Below are positions 18,196-27,655 of a DNA stretch of 64,000 nt, in pieces. The notes under the pieces were generated by a model. It made no database searches. It saw only the letters and a list, made by a program, of their open reading frames with translations, and had not been told where the DNA came from. The position numbers were made by a program, and so were the translations under genes. The DNA lies in NCBI GenBank assembly GCA_017745175.1, contig JAGHZY010000015.1, positions 1 to 64,000 on the forward strand, in the 5' to 3' direction. Source of the DNA: Sphingopyxis sp. (GTDB lineage: Bacteria; Pseudomonadota; Alphaproteobacteria; Sphingomonadales; Sphingomonadaceae). Position 1 is the stretch's first letter. Every line of letters begins with the position of its first letter.

Positions 18196-19341
18196 CTAGC
18201 CGGTCCGGACGATCTCGGAAAGGATCGAGTCGAGCAGCAATATGCCGTCGTCGGTCACGGCGAGCCGGTCACCGTCCTGCTTCATCAGCCCCTGCCCCGC
18301 CAACCGCGCCACCGCGCCGCCGTCGAGGAACGCCGCACGCGCCAGTCCGCTGCGCACCCCGATCCGCGCCAGATCGATTCCTTCGGTCAGCCGCAGCCCC
18401 ATCAGCATCGCCTCGGTCGCGCGCTCGTGCGCGGACAGATCACTCTCGACCTTGAGCCCATGCCCGTTGCGTTCCACCGCCGCGATGAAATTCTCGGGCT
18501 TCCTGTGCCGCTCGGTCGCCTGCCCCGTGCGGCGCCCGTGCGCGCCCGGACCGACGCCGGCATAATCGGCATAGCGCCAGTAAGCGAGATTGTGCCGGCT
18601 TTCCTGACCGATGCGCGCGTGGTTCGACACCTCGTAGCGCGGCAAACCCGCTGCGCGCGTCATCGCCTGCGTCGCGTCGAACAGGTCGGCGGCGGCATCG
18701 CCGTCGGGGATGGCGAGATCGCCCTTCGCCGCGAGCGTCGCAAAGCGCGTGCCCGGTTCGATGGTGAGCTGGTAAAGCGACAGATGATCGGTGCCGAATG
18801 CCAGCGCCTCGCCCAGTTCGCTTTCCCACGCCGTCAGCGGCTGGCCGGGACGCGCGTAGATCAGGTCGAAGCTGACGCGTGCGAAATGTTCCTGCGCGGT
18901 CGCGATCGCGCGCCGCGCCTCGTCCTCGCTGTGCGCTCGTCCCAGAAATTCAAGCACTTCGGAATCGAAGCTCTGAACTCCTATCGAAACGCGATTGACC
19001 CCCGCTGCGGCAAGGTCGGCGAAATTGGCAACTTCCACCGAATTCGGATTGGCTTCGAGCGTGATCTCGCAACCCTCCGCCAGCCCCCACAGCGCGTCGG
19101 CCTCGGCAATCACGGCGGCGACCGTTGCGGGCGGCATCAGGCTCGGCGTCCCGCCGCCGAAAAAGATCGAGCCGACACCACGCCCCGGCAGCAGCGCCGC
19201 CTCGTGCCGGAGATCGGCCAGCAGCACGTCGCGCCACACCGCTTGGTCGACGCTTTCGCGCACATGGCTGTTGAAGTCGCAATAGGGGCATTTGCTGACG
19301 CAAAACGGCCAATGGACATAAAGGGCGAGCGGTTCGGCCAT
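18196..19341 (-). CDS. hemW: Radical SAM haem chaperone HemW
   Basis: A 381-residue radical SAM protein of the HemW family, once called oxygen-independent coproporphyrinogen oxidase-like. The cluster motif is CVSKCPYC (Cys14, Cys18, Cys21), with HVRESV next to it and the GGGTPSLM loop that binds SAM. The HemN-specific N-terminal signature is lacking, which favours haem trafficking over oxidase activity. It ends 23 bp upstream of xerC on the same strand. Confidence 0.9.
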   Translation of the reverse strand: MAEPLALYVHWPFCVSKCPYCDFNSHVRESVDQAVWRDVLLADLRHEAALLPGRGVGSIFFGGGTPSLMPPATVAAVIAEADALWGLAEGCEITLEANPNSVEVANFADLAAAGVNRVSIGVQSFDSEVLEFLGRAHSEDEARRAIATAQEHFARVSFDLIYARPGQPLTAWESELGEALAFGTDHLSLYQLTIEPGTRFATLAAKGDLAIPDGDAAADLFDATQAMTRAAGLPRYEVSNHARIGQESRHNLAYWRYADYAGVGPGAHGRRTGQATERHRKPENFIAAVERNGHGLKVESDLSAHERATEAMLMGLRLTEGIDLARIGVRSGLARAAFLDGGAVARLAGQGLMKQDGDRLAVTDDGILLLDSILSEIVRTG

Positions 19342-19372
19342 GCGCGGCGATATAGGGGCTGCGGCGCAGATG

Positions 19373-19891
19373 TCAGCCGCCCTCGATCAATCGCGCGATG
19401 TGCCGGCGAATGTCGGCGGGCCATGCTGCAATCAGGCCGGCGAAGCCCGCCCCGTCGTCGCGGTAGAGCGCGCGCAGCGCCTCCTCATAGCCCGGGCGGT
19501 CGCCGCAGGCGTGACTCATGAAATTATAGGCGGCGTCGCGGCGCTGCTTCGCGTCGGGCGCCCCCTTGCTCGCGGCCTCGACCAGCCGGCGCAGCGCCGC
19601 CGACGCACCGCCGGGTTGCGTGGCGAGCCAGTCCCAGTGGCGAGGAAGCAGCGTGACTTCGCGCGCCTTCACGCCCAGCCGCGGGCGTCCCGCCGACGGC
19701 GCGGGCATCGCCTTGGCAGCGTCCCAATAGTCGAGGTCGGCAAGGCGGCCGGTGGCATCGTCGAAAACGAGGATCGCACCGAGATCGGCAGGATAGCGAT
19801 CCTCGAGCGTCCGCGTGACGGTCTCGCGGTTTCCCGAGGCAAGCTGCGTGTCGCCGAGGAAGGCGGTGACGGTGGCATGATCATGGGTCAT
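19373..19891 (-). CDS. DUF2239 family protein
   Basis: A 172-residue protein of the DUF2239 family, unknown function. The family features FLGDTQLASG, LEDRYPADLGAILVFDD and a late CGDRPGYEEALRALYR are seen. An ATG three codons upstream (19900) gives 175 residues, but it lies inside the apparent -10 element, so the transcript probably begins near this ATG with almost no leader. The promoter has two 13-bp repeats. DUF2239 members are often small stress-associated or cytoplasmic proteins; nothing more can be said. Confidence 0.85.
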   Translation of the reverse strand: MTHDHATVTAFLGDTQLASGNRETVTRTLEDRYPADLGAILVFDDATGRLADLDYWDAAKAMPAPSAGRPRLGVKAREVTLLPRHWDWLATQPGGASAALRRLVEAASKGAPDAKQRRDAAYNFMSHACGDRPGYEEALRALYRDDGAGFAGLIAAWPADIRRHIARLIEGG

Positions 19892-19899
19892 GCCCGGCA

Positions 19900-19943
19900 T
19901 TTATACCCGGATAAAATGAAAGTCAATATCACCCGGATAAAAT
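19900..19943 (-). promoter_or_regulatory. DUF2239 promoter with paired 13-bp operator repeats
   Basis: On the minus strand, TTGACT (19926-19921) can serve as -35 and TATAAA (19905-19900, 15-bp spacer) or TAAATG (17-bp spacer) as -10. The 13-mer ATTTTATCCGGGT occurs twice as perfect direct repeats 26 bp apart, at 19917-19905 (within the spacer, just touching the -10) and 19943-19931 (upstream of the -35). This looks like a repressor-controlled promoter; the upstream copy reaches the stop codon of rdgB. Confidence 0.6.
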
Positions 19944-20575
19944 TACCGCGGATCGAACGCCCCCGCCACCAGCTTGGCGAAAGCATCGGCCCGGTGGCTG
20001 ATCGCATGCTTCTCGACCGGGTCAATCTCGGCGTAAGTCAATGTGTTACCGGTCGGAATGAAGACCGGATCATAACCGAAGCCCAGCTTGCCACGCGGAG
20101 GCCACGTCAGGTAACCCTCCGCGGCACCTTCGTAAACATCCGCATGACCATCGGGCCACGCGAGCGCGAGAGTACAGACAAAGCGCGCGCTGCGGTCGAC
20201 ACCGGCCCCCTGTTCGGCAAGCAGGCCCTCAACCTTGCCCATCGCCATATACCAGTCGCGCCCGGGGTTGCCCTCGAACCATTGCCGCTCGGCCCAGTCG
20301 GCGGTGTAGACGCCGGGACGACCGGAAAGCGCGGCGACCTCGAGCCCGCTATCATCGGCGAGCGCGGGAAGCCCCGCCGCCGATGCGCTGGCATGTGCCT
20401 TGAGCAGCGCATTCTCGCGGAAGGTCTTGCCGGTCTCGTCGGGCTCGGACAGCCCGAGATCGCCCGCCGACACAGGCTCGATCCCGAAGGGTTCGAGCAG
20501 CGCGCGGATCTCGCGCACCTTGCCCCCGTTGTGGCTGGCGATCACCAGCTTGCCGGGGGCGAGCTTGCGCGTCAT
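19943..20575 (-). CDS. rdgB: XTP/dITP diphosphatase (RdgB/HAM1)
   Basis: Nucleoside triphosphate pyrophosphatase that removes dITP, XTP and related non-canonical purines before incorporation into DNA. The 210-residue product shows the N-terminal [15 protein letters not shown] motif (13-27), the [13 protein letters not shown] motif, and the C-terminal FGYDPVFIP and ISHRADAFA segments of the family. It starts right after rph (1-bp gap), a conserved pair in alphaproteobacteria. Confidence 0.95.
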   Translation of the reverse strand: MTRKLAPGKLVIASHNGGKVREIRALLEPFGIEPVSAGDLGLSEPDETGKTFRENALLKAHASASAAGLPALADDSGLEVAALSGRPGVYTADWAERQWFEGNPGRDWYMAMGKVEGLLAEQGAGVDRSARFVCTLALAWPDGHADVYEGAAEGYLTWPPRGKLGFGYDPVFIPTGNTLTYAEIDPVEKHAISHRADAFAKLVAGAFDPR

Positions 20576-20576
20576 C

Positions 20577-21293
20577 TCAGCGCCCCGTAGCCTTGTCCTG
20601 CGCGGCAAAAATCTCGCCGCAACCGATGCGTGCCAGACGCAGCAGGCGCAGCAGACCTTCCTCATCATAGGTCGCGCCCTCGGCGCTCGCCTGTACTTCG
20701 ACGATCTGCCCCTTGCCCGTCAGCACGAAATTGCCATCGGCTTCGGCAACCGAATCCTCGTCGTAATCGAGGTCGAGCACCGGCGTGCCCTTGTAGATGC
20801 CGCACGAGATCGCGGCGACCCTGTCCTCGATCGGATCCTCGGCGATCGTCTTCGCCGCAAGCAGCTTGTCGACGGCGAGGCGCAGCGCGACCCACGCGCC
20901 CGAGATCGACGCCGTGCGCGTGCCGCCGTCGGCCTGGATCACGTCGCAGTCGATGACGATCTGGCGCTCGCCGAGCTTTTTCATGTCGACGACGGCGCGC
21001 AAGCTGCGGCCGATAAGCCGCTGGATTTCCTGCGTCCGCCCCGACTGCTTGCCCTTCGCCGCCTCGCGGCTGCCGCGCGTGTGCGTCGCGCGGGGCAGCA
21101 TACCATATTCGGCGGTGACCCAGCCCGCACCCTTGCCGCGCATCCATGATGGCACCTTTTCGTCGACGCTGGCGGTCACCAGCACCTTGGTGTTACCGAA
21201 GCTGACGAGCACACTGCCCTCGGCATGGATGGTGAATTCGGTTTCGATGGCGATGGAGCGCATCTGGTCGGGCGCGCGGCCGGAAGGGCGCAT
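20577..21293 (-). CDS. rph: Ribonuclease PH
   Basis: Phosphorolytic 3'-5' exoribonuclease that trims tRNA and rRNA 3' ends. The 238-residue product matches RNase PH throughout, with [20 protein letters not shown] at the start, [20 protein letters not shown] and the phosphate-site motif [20 protein letters not shown]. The ATG at MRPSGRA was chosen over an upstream ATG because it matches the family N-terminus. It is upstream of rdgB with a 1-bp gap. Confidence 0.96.
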   Translation of the reverse strand: MRPSGRAPDQMRSIAIETEFTIHAEGSVLVSFGNTKVLVTASVDEKVPSWMRGKGAGWVTAEYGMLPRATHTRGSREAAKGKQSGRTQEIQRLIGRSLRAVVDMKKLGERQIVIDCDVIQADGGTRTASISGAWVALRLAVDKLLAAKTIAEDPIEDRVAAISCGIYKGTPVLDLDYDEDSVAEADGNFVLTGKGQIVEVQASAEGATYDEEGLLRLLRLARIGCGEIFAAQDKATGR

Positions 21294-21340
21294 GGATAAT
21301 CCTTTCAAATGGTGACGCGGTGGCCCTTAGGCTGCCGCCC

Positions 21341-22141
21341 TCATTCGCTCAACCGCATCTTGAAGAAATCGAGGATTTCATCGCGCGCCTGCACCGTCGG
21401 CTGACCCGCTTCGTCGATCAGGTGGATCGTGACGACGCTGTGCGGATTCTTCATCGGGCTGTCGGGGTTCGCCGCACTGTCTGGCAGCACGCGGCCGATG
21501 AAACGATCGCCGAGTGCATCCTGATAGGCAGCAAAGCGTGCCGCCCTGCAGAATTTGTCGCCTTCGAAGCGATAGGCGAGCACGGTCAGATCCTCGGCCT
21601 CCATCCGCGCCTTGACCTTCGCGAGCTCGTCGGGCGCGATATGCATCCCCGCGGCGTTGTTCAGCGGCAACGACGGCTGTGCCAGTACCGGCGCGAGCAC
21701 CGCCGGTTCGAGCATCATCGACAACGCAAAATTTCCGGTGAAGCACATGCCGATCGCACCGACACCCTTGCCGCCACACTCCCGATGCGCAAGCGCCGCG
21801 AGCGCGCGCAGCCACTGCGTCGCGGGCGAGCTTTCATTCGCCTGGAACGCACGAAACTGGCGGCTGATACACCCGCCGATCATCGTGAACAACGCGCCGG
21901 GCATCCGCACCACCGCGCCGTCCTTGCCGAAGATGTGCGGCATATAGACGGTGAAGCCTGCATCAACGACCCAGCGCGCGAAACGCGCGACGTGCGGGCT
22001 GATCCCCGGCATTTCGGTCATCACGATCACGGCGGGGCCGCGGCCGGCGACATGGACGCGGTGCTTGCGGCCGAGCAGGTCGATGTCGCGGTGATCGAAA
22101 TCGTCGAGCGGGTCGTCGCGGTCGAGCGGGCGTGTTGGCAT
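21341..22141 (-). CDS. Dienelactone hydrolase family protein
   Basis: A 266-residue alpha/beta hydrolase. The nucleophile elbow GAIGMCFTGNFALSM holds Cys133, the residue used by dienelactone hydrolases instead of serine. The late histidine of the triad is likely in MKNPHSVVTIH. A GGGGGAG ribosome binding site precedes the ATG. It may act on a lactone or ester intermediate, but the substrate is not defined. It ends 47 bp upstream of rph on the same strand. Confidence 0.87.
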   Translation of the reverse strand: MPTRPLDRDDPLDDFDHRDIDLLGRKHRVHVAGRGPAVIVMTEMPGISPHVARFARWVVDAGFTVYMPHIFGKDGAVVRMPGALFTMIGGCISRQFRAFQANESSPATQWLRALAALAHRECGGKGVGAIGMCFTGNFALSMMLEPAVLAPVLAQPSLPLNNAAGMHIAPDELAKVKARMEAEDLTVLAYRFEGDKFCRAARFAAYQDALGDRFIGRVLPDSAANPDSPMKNPHSVVTIHLIDEAGQPTVQARDEILDFFKMRLSE

Positions 22142-22260
22142 GGCTTTCTCCCCCGAGCGGAAAGCTAGCGCGATGACAGCCGCGGGCAAGCCAAAACCCT
22201 CGCCTCCCCTGCTGGAGACGGTTTGTTGCGCTTCGGCCTCACCATCCCTAAATCCTTCCC

Positions 22261-23304
22261 ATGACGACCCTGCCGATCACCGAACTTACCACGCGAGCAC
22301 GCGACGTATTCCGGCTGGTCGTCGATGCGTATCTCGAGACCGGCCAGCCGGTTGGCTCGCGCACATTGTCGAAGCTCGCGACGCTGAACCTCTCGCCCGC
22401 GTCGATCCGCAATGTGATGCAGGATCTCGAGGAGTTCGGCCTGCTCGCCAGCCCGCACACCAGCGCAGGGCGTCTGCCGACCGAACAGGGCCTCCGCCTC
22501 TTCGTCGACGGCATGATGCAGGTCGCCGAACCGTCGGCCGAGGATCGCGCGCAGATCGAGGCGAGCCTGTCCGAAGCCGGCCCGATCGAAAGCGCGCTCG
22601 CGCAGGCGACCTCGGCGCTGTCGGGCCTGTCGGCTTGCGCGGGCCTTGTCCTCGTCCCCAAGCATGAGCGCGTCCTGAAACAGCTCGCCTTCGTGCCTTT
22701 GTCAGCGAATCAATCACTCGTCGTGCTCGTTGCGGGCGACGGGACGGTCGAGAACCGCGTCATCGATATTCCACCGGGACTTCACCCTTCGGCGCTGGTC
22801 GAGGCTGGCAACTATATCTCGGCGACACTGTCGGGGCTGACGCTTACCGAGGCGATGGCGCGCGTTCGCCACGAGATCGAGGCCGAGCGCATCGCGATCG
22901 ACCGCGCCGCGCAGGATCTGGTCAGCCGCGGCCTCGCCATCTGGTCCTCCGACGGCGCCGACCGTCCGGTACTGATTGTGCGCGGCCAGGCGAATTTGCT
23001 CGACGAGAGCGCGGTCGGCGACCTCGACCGTGTTCGCCAATTGCTCGACGAACTCGAAACCAAGCAGGATATCGCGCAGCTGCTCGACAGCGCGCGCGAG
23101 GGGGCCGCCACCCGTATTTTCATCGGGTCGGAGAATAAATTATTCTCGCTTTCGGGCTCGTCCGTGATAGCGGCGCCCTATCGCGGATCGGACGGGCGTG
23201 TCGTCGGCGTGGTCGGGGTCATCGGCCCGACGCGCTTGAACTACGCCCGCATCGTTCCCATGGTGGATTTCACCGCACAATCGCTCTCCAGACTGATACG
23301 ATAG
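22261..23304 (+). CDS. hrcA: Heat-inducible transcription repressor HrcA
   Basis: HrcA represses groESL and sometimes dnaK operons by binding the CIRCE operator and is itself folded by GroEL. The 347-residue product has the N-terminal winged helix (SRTLSKLATLNLSPASIRNV at about 36-55), the HTSAGRLPTEQGLRLFVDG segment and the GAF-like effector domain. No CIRCE element (TTAGCACTC-N9-GAGTGCTAA) is seen in the 120 bp upstream, so autoregulation by CIRCE is not evident. grpE follows after 4 bp. Confidence 0.95.
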   Translation: MTTLPITELTTRARDVFRLVVDAYLETGQPVGSRTLSKLATLNLSPASIRNVMQDLEEFGLLASPHTSAGRLPTEQGLRLFVDGMMQVAEPSAEDRAQIEASLSEAGPIESALAQATSALSGLSACAGLVLVPKHERVLKQLAFVPLSANQSLVVLVAGDGTVENRVIDIPPGLHPSALVEAGNYISATLSGLTLTEAMARVRHEIEAERIAIDRAAQDLVSRGLAIWSSDGADRPVLIVRGQANLLDESAVGDLDRVRQLLDELETKQDIAQLLDSAREGAATRIFIGSENKLFSLSGSSVIAAPYRGSDGRVVGVVGVIGPTRLNYARIVPMVDFTAQSLSRLIR

Positions 23305-23308
23305 GTTT

Positions 23309-23863
23309 ATGACGAACATTGAAAACGATACGCCGGTCGACGACGGCGCAAACCCCGAAGTTGAAGCAGCCGAAGGCGCAGCCCCCGCACAAGGCGAGAA
23401 TGAAGAACTGGCGCAGCTTGCCGAACAGGTCGCCGCGCTCCAGCAGGATCTGCTCTACGCCCGTGCCGAGACGCAGAATGTCACGCGCCGCAAGGACAAG
23501 GAAATCGCCGACGCGCACGCCTATGCGTCGACCAAATTCGCACGCGATATCCTGTCGGTCGCCGACAATCTGGGCCGTGCGCTCGCCGCGCTCAGCGACG
23601 AACAGCGCGCCGACGAAGGCATCAAGCCGCTAATCACCGGGCTCGAGGCGACCGAGCGCGAATTGCTCAGCGTGTTCGAACGCAACGGCATCACGCGCAT
23701 CGCCGCGATCGGCCTGCCGCTCGACCCGAACCAGCATCAGGCAATGCTCGAAATCCCGAGCGACAAGACCCCCGGCACGATCGTGCAGGAGATGCAGGCG
23801 GGCTATATGATGAAGGACCGGCTGCTGCGCCCCGCGATGGTGGGGGTCGCCAAGGCGGGCTAA
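23309..23863 (+). CDS. grpE: Nucleotide exchange factor GrpE
   Basis: Co-chaperone of DnaK that drives ADP release. The 184-residue product begins with an acidic disordered segment, then a long coiled coil (QLAEQVAALQQDLLYARAET, NVTRRKDKEIADAHAY) and a C-terminal beta domain ending GYMMKDRLLRPAMVGVAKAG, the typical GrpE end. It is 4 bp after hrcA in a two-gene operon closed by a strong terminator. Confidence 0.96.
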   Translation: MTNIENDTPVDDGANPEVEAAEGAAPAQGENEELAQLAEQVAALQQDLLYARAETQNVTRRKDKEIADAHAYASTKFARDILSVADNLGRALAALSDEQRADEGIKPLITGLEATERELLSVFERNGITRIAAIGLPLDPNQHQAMLEIPSDKTPGTIVQEMQAGYMMKDRLLRPAMVGVAKAG

Positions 23864-23885
23864 CCGCCGACGCTATGCCGCAGAC

Positions 23886-23921
23886 AAAAAGAAACCCCGG
23901 TGAAAGCCGGGGTTTCTTTTT
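23886..23921. terminator. Bidirectional terminator between grpE and def
   Basis: Perfect 15-bp arms AAAAAGAAACCCCGG and CCGGGGTTTCTTTTT (23886-23900 and 23907-23921) around a TGAAAG loop. It lies between converging genes and has T runs on both strands, so it should stop both. Confidence 0.9.
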
Positions 23922-23937
23922 GTCGCTACTTTGCCGA

Positions 23938-24471
23938 TCAGGCCGCCTTGCGGAGCTTCGCTAGCTTCTTCAACACCATCTCGCGCTTCAGCCGCGACAG
24001 ATGATCGATGAAGAGAATGCCTTCGAGGTGGTCGTGCTCGTGCTGGATGCACGTCGCCATCAGCCCGGTCATGCGCTCCTGGTGATGCTTGCCGTCCTCG
24101 TCCTGCCAGTCGACGGTGACCTCGGCGGGGCGCGTCACATCGGCATATTGCTCGGGAACCGACAGGCAGCCTTCCTGATAGACGCTATGTTCCTCGCTCT
24201 CGTCGGAGAAGACGGGGTTGATGAAGACGCGCGGCTCGCGGATGACCTTCTTGCCCTCTTCGTCGTCGGGATCGGGTTCCTGCAGATCGATGACAAGGAT
24301 GCGCTTCGCCACCCCGACCTGGATCGCGGCGAGCCCGATGCCGGGGGCGTCGTACATCGTCTCGAACATGTCGGCGACCAGCGTCTTCAGCTCGGCGTCG
24401 AAGGTTTCGACGGGCTTCGAAATGACGCGCAGCCGGGGATCCGGGGTCTCTATAATAGGGAGTAAGGCCAT
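23938..24471 (-). CDS. def: Peptide deformylase
   Basis: Metalloenzyme that removes the formyl group from nascent proteins. The 177-residue product holds all three motifs: GIGLAAIQVG (44-53), EGCLSVP with Cys102, and the zinc/iron site QHEHDHLEG with His144, Glu145 and His148. The start MALLPII follows the usual MALLPI family start. It converges on grpE and is not next to fmt here (fmt lies 0.9 kb away on the other strand). Confidence 0.96.
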   Translation of the reverse strand: MALLPIIETPDPRLRVISKPVETFDAELKTLVADMFETMYDAPGIGLAAIQVGVAKRILVIDLQEPDPDDEEGKKVIREPRVFINPVFSDESEEHSVYQEGCLSVPEQYADVTRPAEVTVDWQDEDGKHHQERMTGLMATCIQHEHDHLEGILFIDHLSRLKREMVLKKLAKLRKAA

Positions 24472-24564
24472 GGTGGTCACGTATGATCGAGGTGACGCGG
24501 GGTCAAGGGGCTGTCTCGACGGTTCAGGCTGCGAGATCATATCAAGAACATCCAGGAAAATCTG

Positions 24565-24786
24565 ATGCCGACCCATGATCCGTTAACGCTCTCGCAGATT
24601 GAGTTGCCCAACCAGATTGAAAATGCTCCGATAACCATGAGCGTAGGCGAAATGAGCACACCCAGGGGCAAGGACATTCAGTTTCTATTGCACGCCGGCT
24701 TTCTCAAAACGCAAAAGGGCCATACAGCGCAAAAAGTGGAGAACACCACTTTCATTTATTCTCGCAGCAACAAGCAGCATCCGTAA
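24565..24786 (+). CDS. Small hypothetical protein, low-GC
   Basis: A possible 73-residue protein, no family recognised. GC content is about 49% by counting, well below its neighbours, and codon use is correspondingly different. AGGAAAATCTG before the ATG is a fair ribosome binding site. It is rich in Thr, Gln and Lys, without a signal peptide or hydrophobic segment. The stop is 1 bp from the recR stop on the opposite strand. It may be a small transferred gene or a remnant; it may also not be translated. Confidence 0.35.
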   Translation: MPTHDPLTLSQIELPNQIENAPITMSVGEMSTPRGKDIQFLLHAGFLKTQKGHTAQKVENTTFIYSRSNKQHP

Positions 24787-25380
24787 TTACACCGGTCGCC
24801 GCGCTCTGAGTGCCTGCGCCAGCGTCCCCTCGTCGAGATAATCGAGCTCGCCACCGACCGGTAGGCCGTGCGCGAGCTGCGTCAGCCGCACCGGATAACC
24901 CTCCAGCCGCTCGGCGAGATAATGGGCGGTCGTCTGCCCTTCCAGCGTCGCGTTCATCGCGAGTACGACCTCGTCGATTCCGCCGGCGGCGACGCGCGCG
25001 ACGAGCGCGTCGATCGCGAGATCCTGCGGACGCACGCCCTCCAGCGCCGACAGCCGGCCGCCGAGCACATGATATTTGCCCGGAAAGAGCCGAGACTTGT
25101 CGAGCGCCCAGAGGTCCGAGACTTCTTCGACGACGCACAGCGAGCGCGCGTCGCGGCGCAGGTCGGCACAGATCGCGCACGGGTCCTGCGTATCGACATT
25201 GCCGCAAATGCTGCAGGTCACGAGCCGCTTGGACACCGTCTGCAGCGCCGCAAGCAACGGCACGAACGCGCTTTCGCGCTTCTTCATCAGGTGCAGCACC
25301 GCGCGCCGCGCCGAGCGCGGGCCGAGGCCCGGCAGGCGGGCGAGTTGCTGGACGAGCGCTTCAATCTCTTGCGATGCCAT
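24787..25380 (-). CDS. recR: Recombination mediator RecR
   Basis: Part of RecFOR, helping RecA load at single-strand gaps. The 197-residue product has the helix-hairpin-helix ([19 protein letters not shown] at about 13-31), the Cys4 zinc finger (Cys56, Cys59, Cys68, Cys71) and the Toprim domain ([33 protein letters not shown]). The start MASQEIEAL was chosen as the family start; the upstream in-frame ATG lacks similarity. It ends beside the low-GC ORF. Confidence 0.96.
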   Translation of the reverse strand: MASQEIEALVQQLARLPGLGPRSARRAVLHLMKKRESAFVPLLAALQTVSKRLVTCSICGNVDTQDPCAICADLRRDARSLCVVEEVSDLWALDKSRLFPGKYHVLGGRLSALEGVRPQDLAIDALVARVAAGGIDEVVLAMNATLEGQTTAHYLAERLEGYPVRLTQLAHGLPVGGELDYLDEGTLAQALRARRPV

Positions 25381-25415
25381 GACGGATGGTCTTAAGCGGC
25401 GCGCGAGAAATGACA

Positions 25416-26336
25416 ATGCGCATCGCCTTCATGGGAACGCCGCCCTTTGCGGTACCGACGCTCGCCGCGCTCCACGCGGCGGGACACGAAATCGTGGCCG
25501 TCTATAGCCAGCCACCCCGTCCCGCGCAGCGCGGCAAGAAATTGCAGAAGAGCCCGGTGCAGGTCTGGGCCGAGGAACATGGCTTGCCCGTCCGCACGCC
25601 GAAGAGCCTGAAAAGCGAGGAGGCGCAGGCCGAATTCGCCGCGCTCGATCTCGATGTCGCGGTGGTCGCGGCCTATGGCCTGATCCTCCCGCAGGCGGTC
25701 CTCGACGCACCGCGCGAAGGCTGCCTCAACGTCCACGGCTCGATCCTGCCGCGCTGGCGCGGCGCCGCGCCGGTGCAGCGCGCGATCCTCGCGGGCGACA
25801 CCGAGACGGGCGTGACGATCATGCAGATGGACGCGGGGCTCGACACCGGCGCGATGCGGCTGCTCGAGACGACGCCGGTCGCGCGCAAGACCGCCGGACT
25901 GCTCACGGACGAACTCGCCGAAATGGGCGCGTTGATGATGGTGAAAGTGCTGAGCGATCTCCACGCCTTCCCGCCAGTCCCGCAGCCCGACGAAGGCGTC
26001 ACCTATGCCGCCAAGATCGACAAGAGCGAGGCACGACTCGATTTCCTGGCGAGCGCAGTGCAGATCGAGCGGCAGGTGCGCGCGTTCAACCCGGTGCCCG
26101 GCGCTTTCTTCGAGTTGGAAGGCGAACGCTGCAAGGTCCTCACCGCCGAGGTCGTCCACCCGGCCGACACGGTCGCCGGCGCCGTACCTGGCGCCACGCT
26201 CGACGATGTACTGACCATTGCCTGCAACCCCGGCGCGATCCGCGCGATGCGCGTCCAGCGCGCCGGCAAACCGGCGATGGACGCTGCCGAGCTGCTTCGC
26301 GGGCGGGCGATCCCGGCCGGAACGCGCCTCGCATGA
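25416..26336 (+). CDS. fmt: Methionyl-tRNA formyltransferase
   Basis: Formylates Met-tRNA(fMet) using 10-formyl-THF. The 306-residue product has [16 protein letters not shown], the catalytic region [20 protein letters not shown] (Asn-x-His pattern) and [16 protein letters not shown], followed by the C-terminal OB domain. An ATG two codons upstream (25410) is also possible. It is divergent from recR by 35 bp and overlaps truA by 4 bp, so both are read together. Confidence 0.96.
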   Translation: MRIAFMGTPPFAVPTLAALHAAGHEIVAVYSQPPRPAQRGKKLQKSPVQVWAEEHGLPVRTPKSLKSEEAQAEFAALDLDVAVVAAYGLILPQAVLDAPREGCLNVHGSILPRWRGAAPVQRAILAGDTETGVTIMQMDAGLDTGAMRLLETTPVARKTAGLLTDELAEMGALMMVKVLSDLHAFPPVPQPDEGVTYAAKIDKSEARLDFLASAVQIERQVRAFNPVPGAFFELEGERCKVLTAEVVHPADTVAGAVPGATLDDVLTIACNPGAIRAMRVQRAGKPAMDAAELLRGRAIPAGTRLA

Positions 26337-27073
26337 CGCGTTTTGCGCTTACGATCGAATATGACGGCCGCCCCTATATGGGCTGGCAGCGACAGGCGCA
26401 CGGCCCGAGCGTCCAGCAGGTGATCGAGGAAGCGATTCACCGCTTTACCGCCGAGGATGTGCAGGTGTTCAGCGCCGGACGCACCGACGCCGGCGTCCAT
26501 GCGATCGCAATGCGCGCGCATGTCGACATCGACAAGCCGTTAACCCCGTTCAAGCTGACCGAGGCGCTGAACGCGCAGCTGCGCCCCGCGCCCGTCGCGA
26601 TCGTCGGATGCGAGATTGTTCCCGACGACTGGCACGCACGCTTCGCCTGCATCGGCCGGGCTTATGAATATCGCATCGTCAACCGCCGCGCGCCGCTGAC
26701 GTGGGACAAGGGATTGTCATGGCAGGTCGCGCGGCCGCTAGATGCGGGGGCGATGCACGCCGCAGCGCAGCAACTGACCGGCCTCCACGACTTCACCACC
26801 TTCCGCTCGGCGCATTGCCAGTCGCAAAGCCCCGTGAAGACGCTCGACAAGCTGATCGTCAGCCGTCATGGCGACGAACTGATTATCGAGGCCGCGGCGC
26901 GGAGCTTCCTCCATCATCAGGTGCGTTCGATGGTCGGCTGCCTCGCGCTCGTCGGCTACGGCAAATGGTCGGCGCTCGATCTGAAGGCAGCGCTGGAGGC
27001 GGCTGACCGCAACGCGCTCGGCCTCAACGCGCCACCCGACGGGCTGTATTTCGTGAGCGCAACTTATCCCTGA
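26333..27073 (+). CDS. truA: tRNA pseudouridine(38-40) synthase
   Basis: Makes pseudouridine at positions 38-40 of tRNA anticodon arms. The 246-residue product has the catalytic [11 protein letters not shown] motif with Asp52 and the [14 protein letters not shown] helix near the C-terminus. It begins inside the fmt stop codon (ATGA), the usual coupling in alphaproteobacteria. Confidence 0.96.
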   Translation: MTRFALTIEYDGRPYMGWQRQAHGPSVQQVIEEAIHRFTAEDVQVFSAGRTDAGVHAIAMRAHVDIDKPLTPFKLTEALNAQLRPAPVAIVGCEIVPDDWHARFACIGRAYEYRIVNRRAPLTWDKGLSWQVARPLDAGAMHAAAQQLTGLHDFTTFRSAHCQSQSPVKTLDKLIVSRHGDELIIEAAARSFLHHQVRSMVGCLALVGYGKWSALDLKAALEAADRNALGLNAPPDGLYFVSATYP

Positions 27074-27078
27074 ACGAA

Positions 27079-27106
27079 AAAGGGCGGCCCTACCAGACCG
27101 CCCTTT
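27079..27106. terminator. Bidirectional terminator between truA and carD
   Basis: 9-bp arms AAAGGGCGG (27079-27087) and CCGCCCTTT (27098-27106) with a 10-nt loop, and A/T runs on both sides. It sits between converging genes. Confidence 0.85.
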
Positions 27107-27127
27107 CCTTCATCGCTGTGGACGCGA

Positions 27128-27655
27128 TTATACCTTTTCGGCGTAGTAAAGCGGCGCATGCTCGTTGAGGATCTGGAGGATCTTCGCCTGTGCCGTCTTT
27201 TCGTCGCTCTCTTCCATCGCTGCGAGTTCGCGCGCGAGGCGGCTCGATGCTGCTTCGAAGATCTGCCGCTCCGAATAGCTTTGCTCGGGCTGGTCGTCGG
27301 CACGGAACAGGTCGCGCGTCACTTCGGCGATCGACACAAGGTCGCCCGAATTGATCTTCGCTTCATATTCCTGCGCGCGGCGCGACCACATGGTACGCTT
27401 GACCTTCGGTTTGGTGGTGAGCACCTGCAGCGCTTCCTTCAGCGTCTTGTCCGACGACAGCTTGCGCATGCCGACGCCTTCGGCCTTGTTGGTCGGAACG
27501 CGAAGCGTCATCTTTTCCTTTTCGAAGCGGAGAACGTAGAGTTCCAGCTGCATGCCGGCAATTTCGGACTTTTGCAGCTCGATGACGCGCCCCACGCCAT
27601 GTTTCGGATAAACGACATAGTCACCGACTTCGAAGACGGGCGTGCTTGCGGACAT
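27128..27655 (-). CDS. carD: CarD/CdnL family RNA polymerase-binding regulator
   Basis: CarD-type protein that binds the RNA polymerase beta subunit through an N-terminal Tudor-like domain and stabilises open promoter complexes. The 175-residue product has the N-domain VFEVGDYVVYPKHGVGRVIE and the helical DNA-contacting C-domain with KVKRTMWSRRAQEYEAKINS. It is alphaproteobacterial in size and layout, like CdnL of Caulobacter. It has a promoter about 200 bp upstream and hence a long leader. Confidence 0.92.
   Translation of the reverse strand: MSASTPVFEVGDYVVYPKHGVGRVIELQKSEIAGMQLELYVLRFEKEKMTLRVPTNKAEGVGMRKLSSDKTLKEALQVLTTKPKVKRTMWSRRAQEYEAKINSGDLVSIAEVTRDLFRADDQPEQSYSERQIFEAASSRLARELAAMEESDEKTAQAKILQILNEHAPLYYAEKV

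Noticed and set aside
22142-22260. CIRCE operator upstream of hrcA
   Set aside because: No TTAGCACTC-N9-GAGTGCTAA pattern or close relative is present.
24472-24786. SRP RNA or other structured RNA near recR
   Set aside because: The conserved GGAAGGAAGCAG-type SRP core is absent and no other RNA family was recognised.
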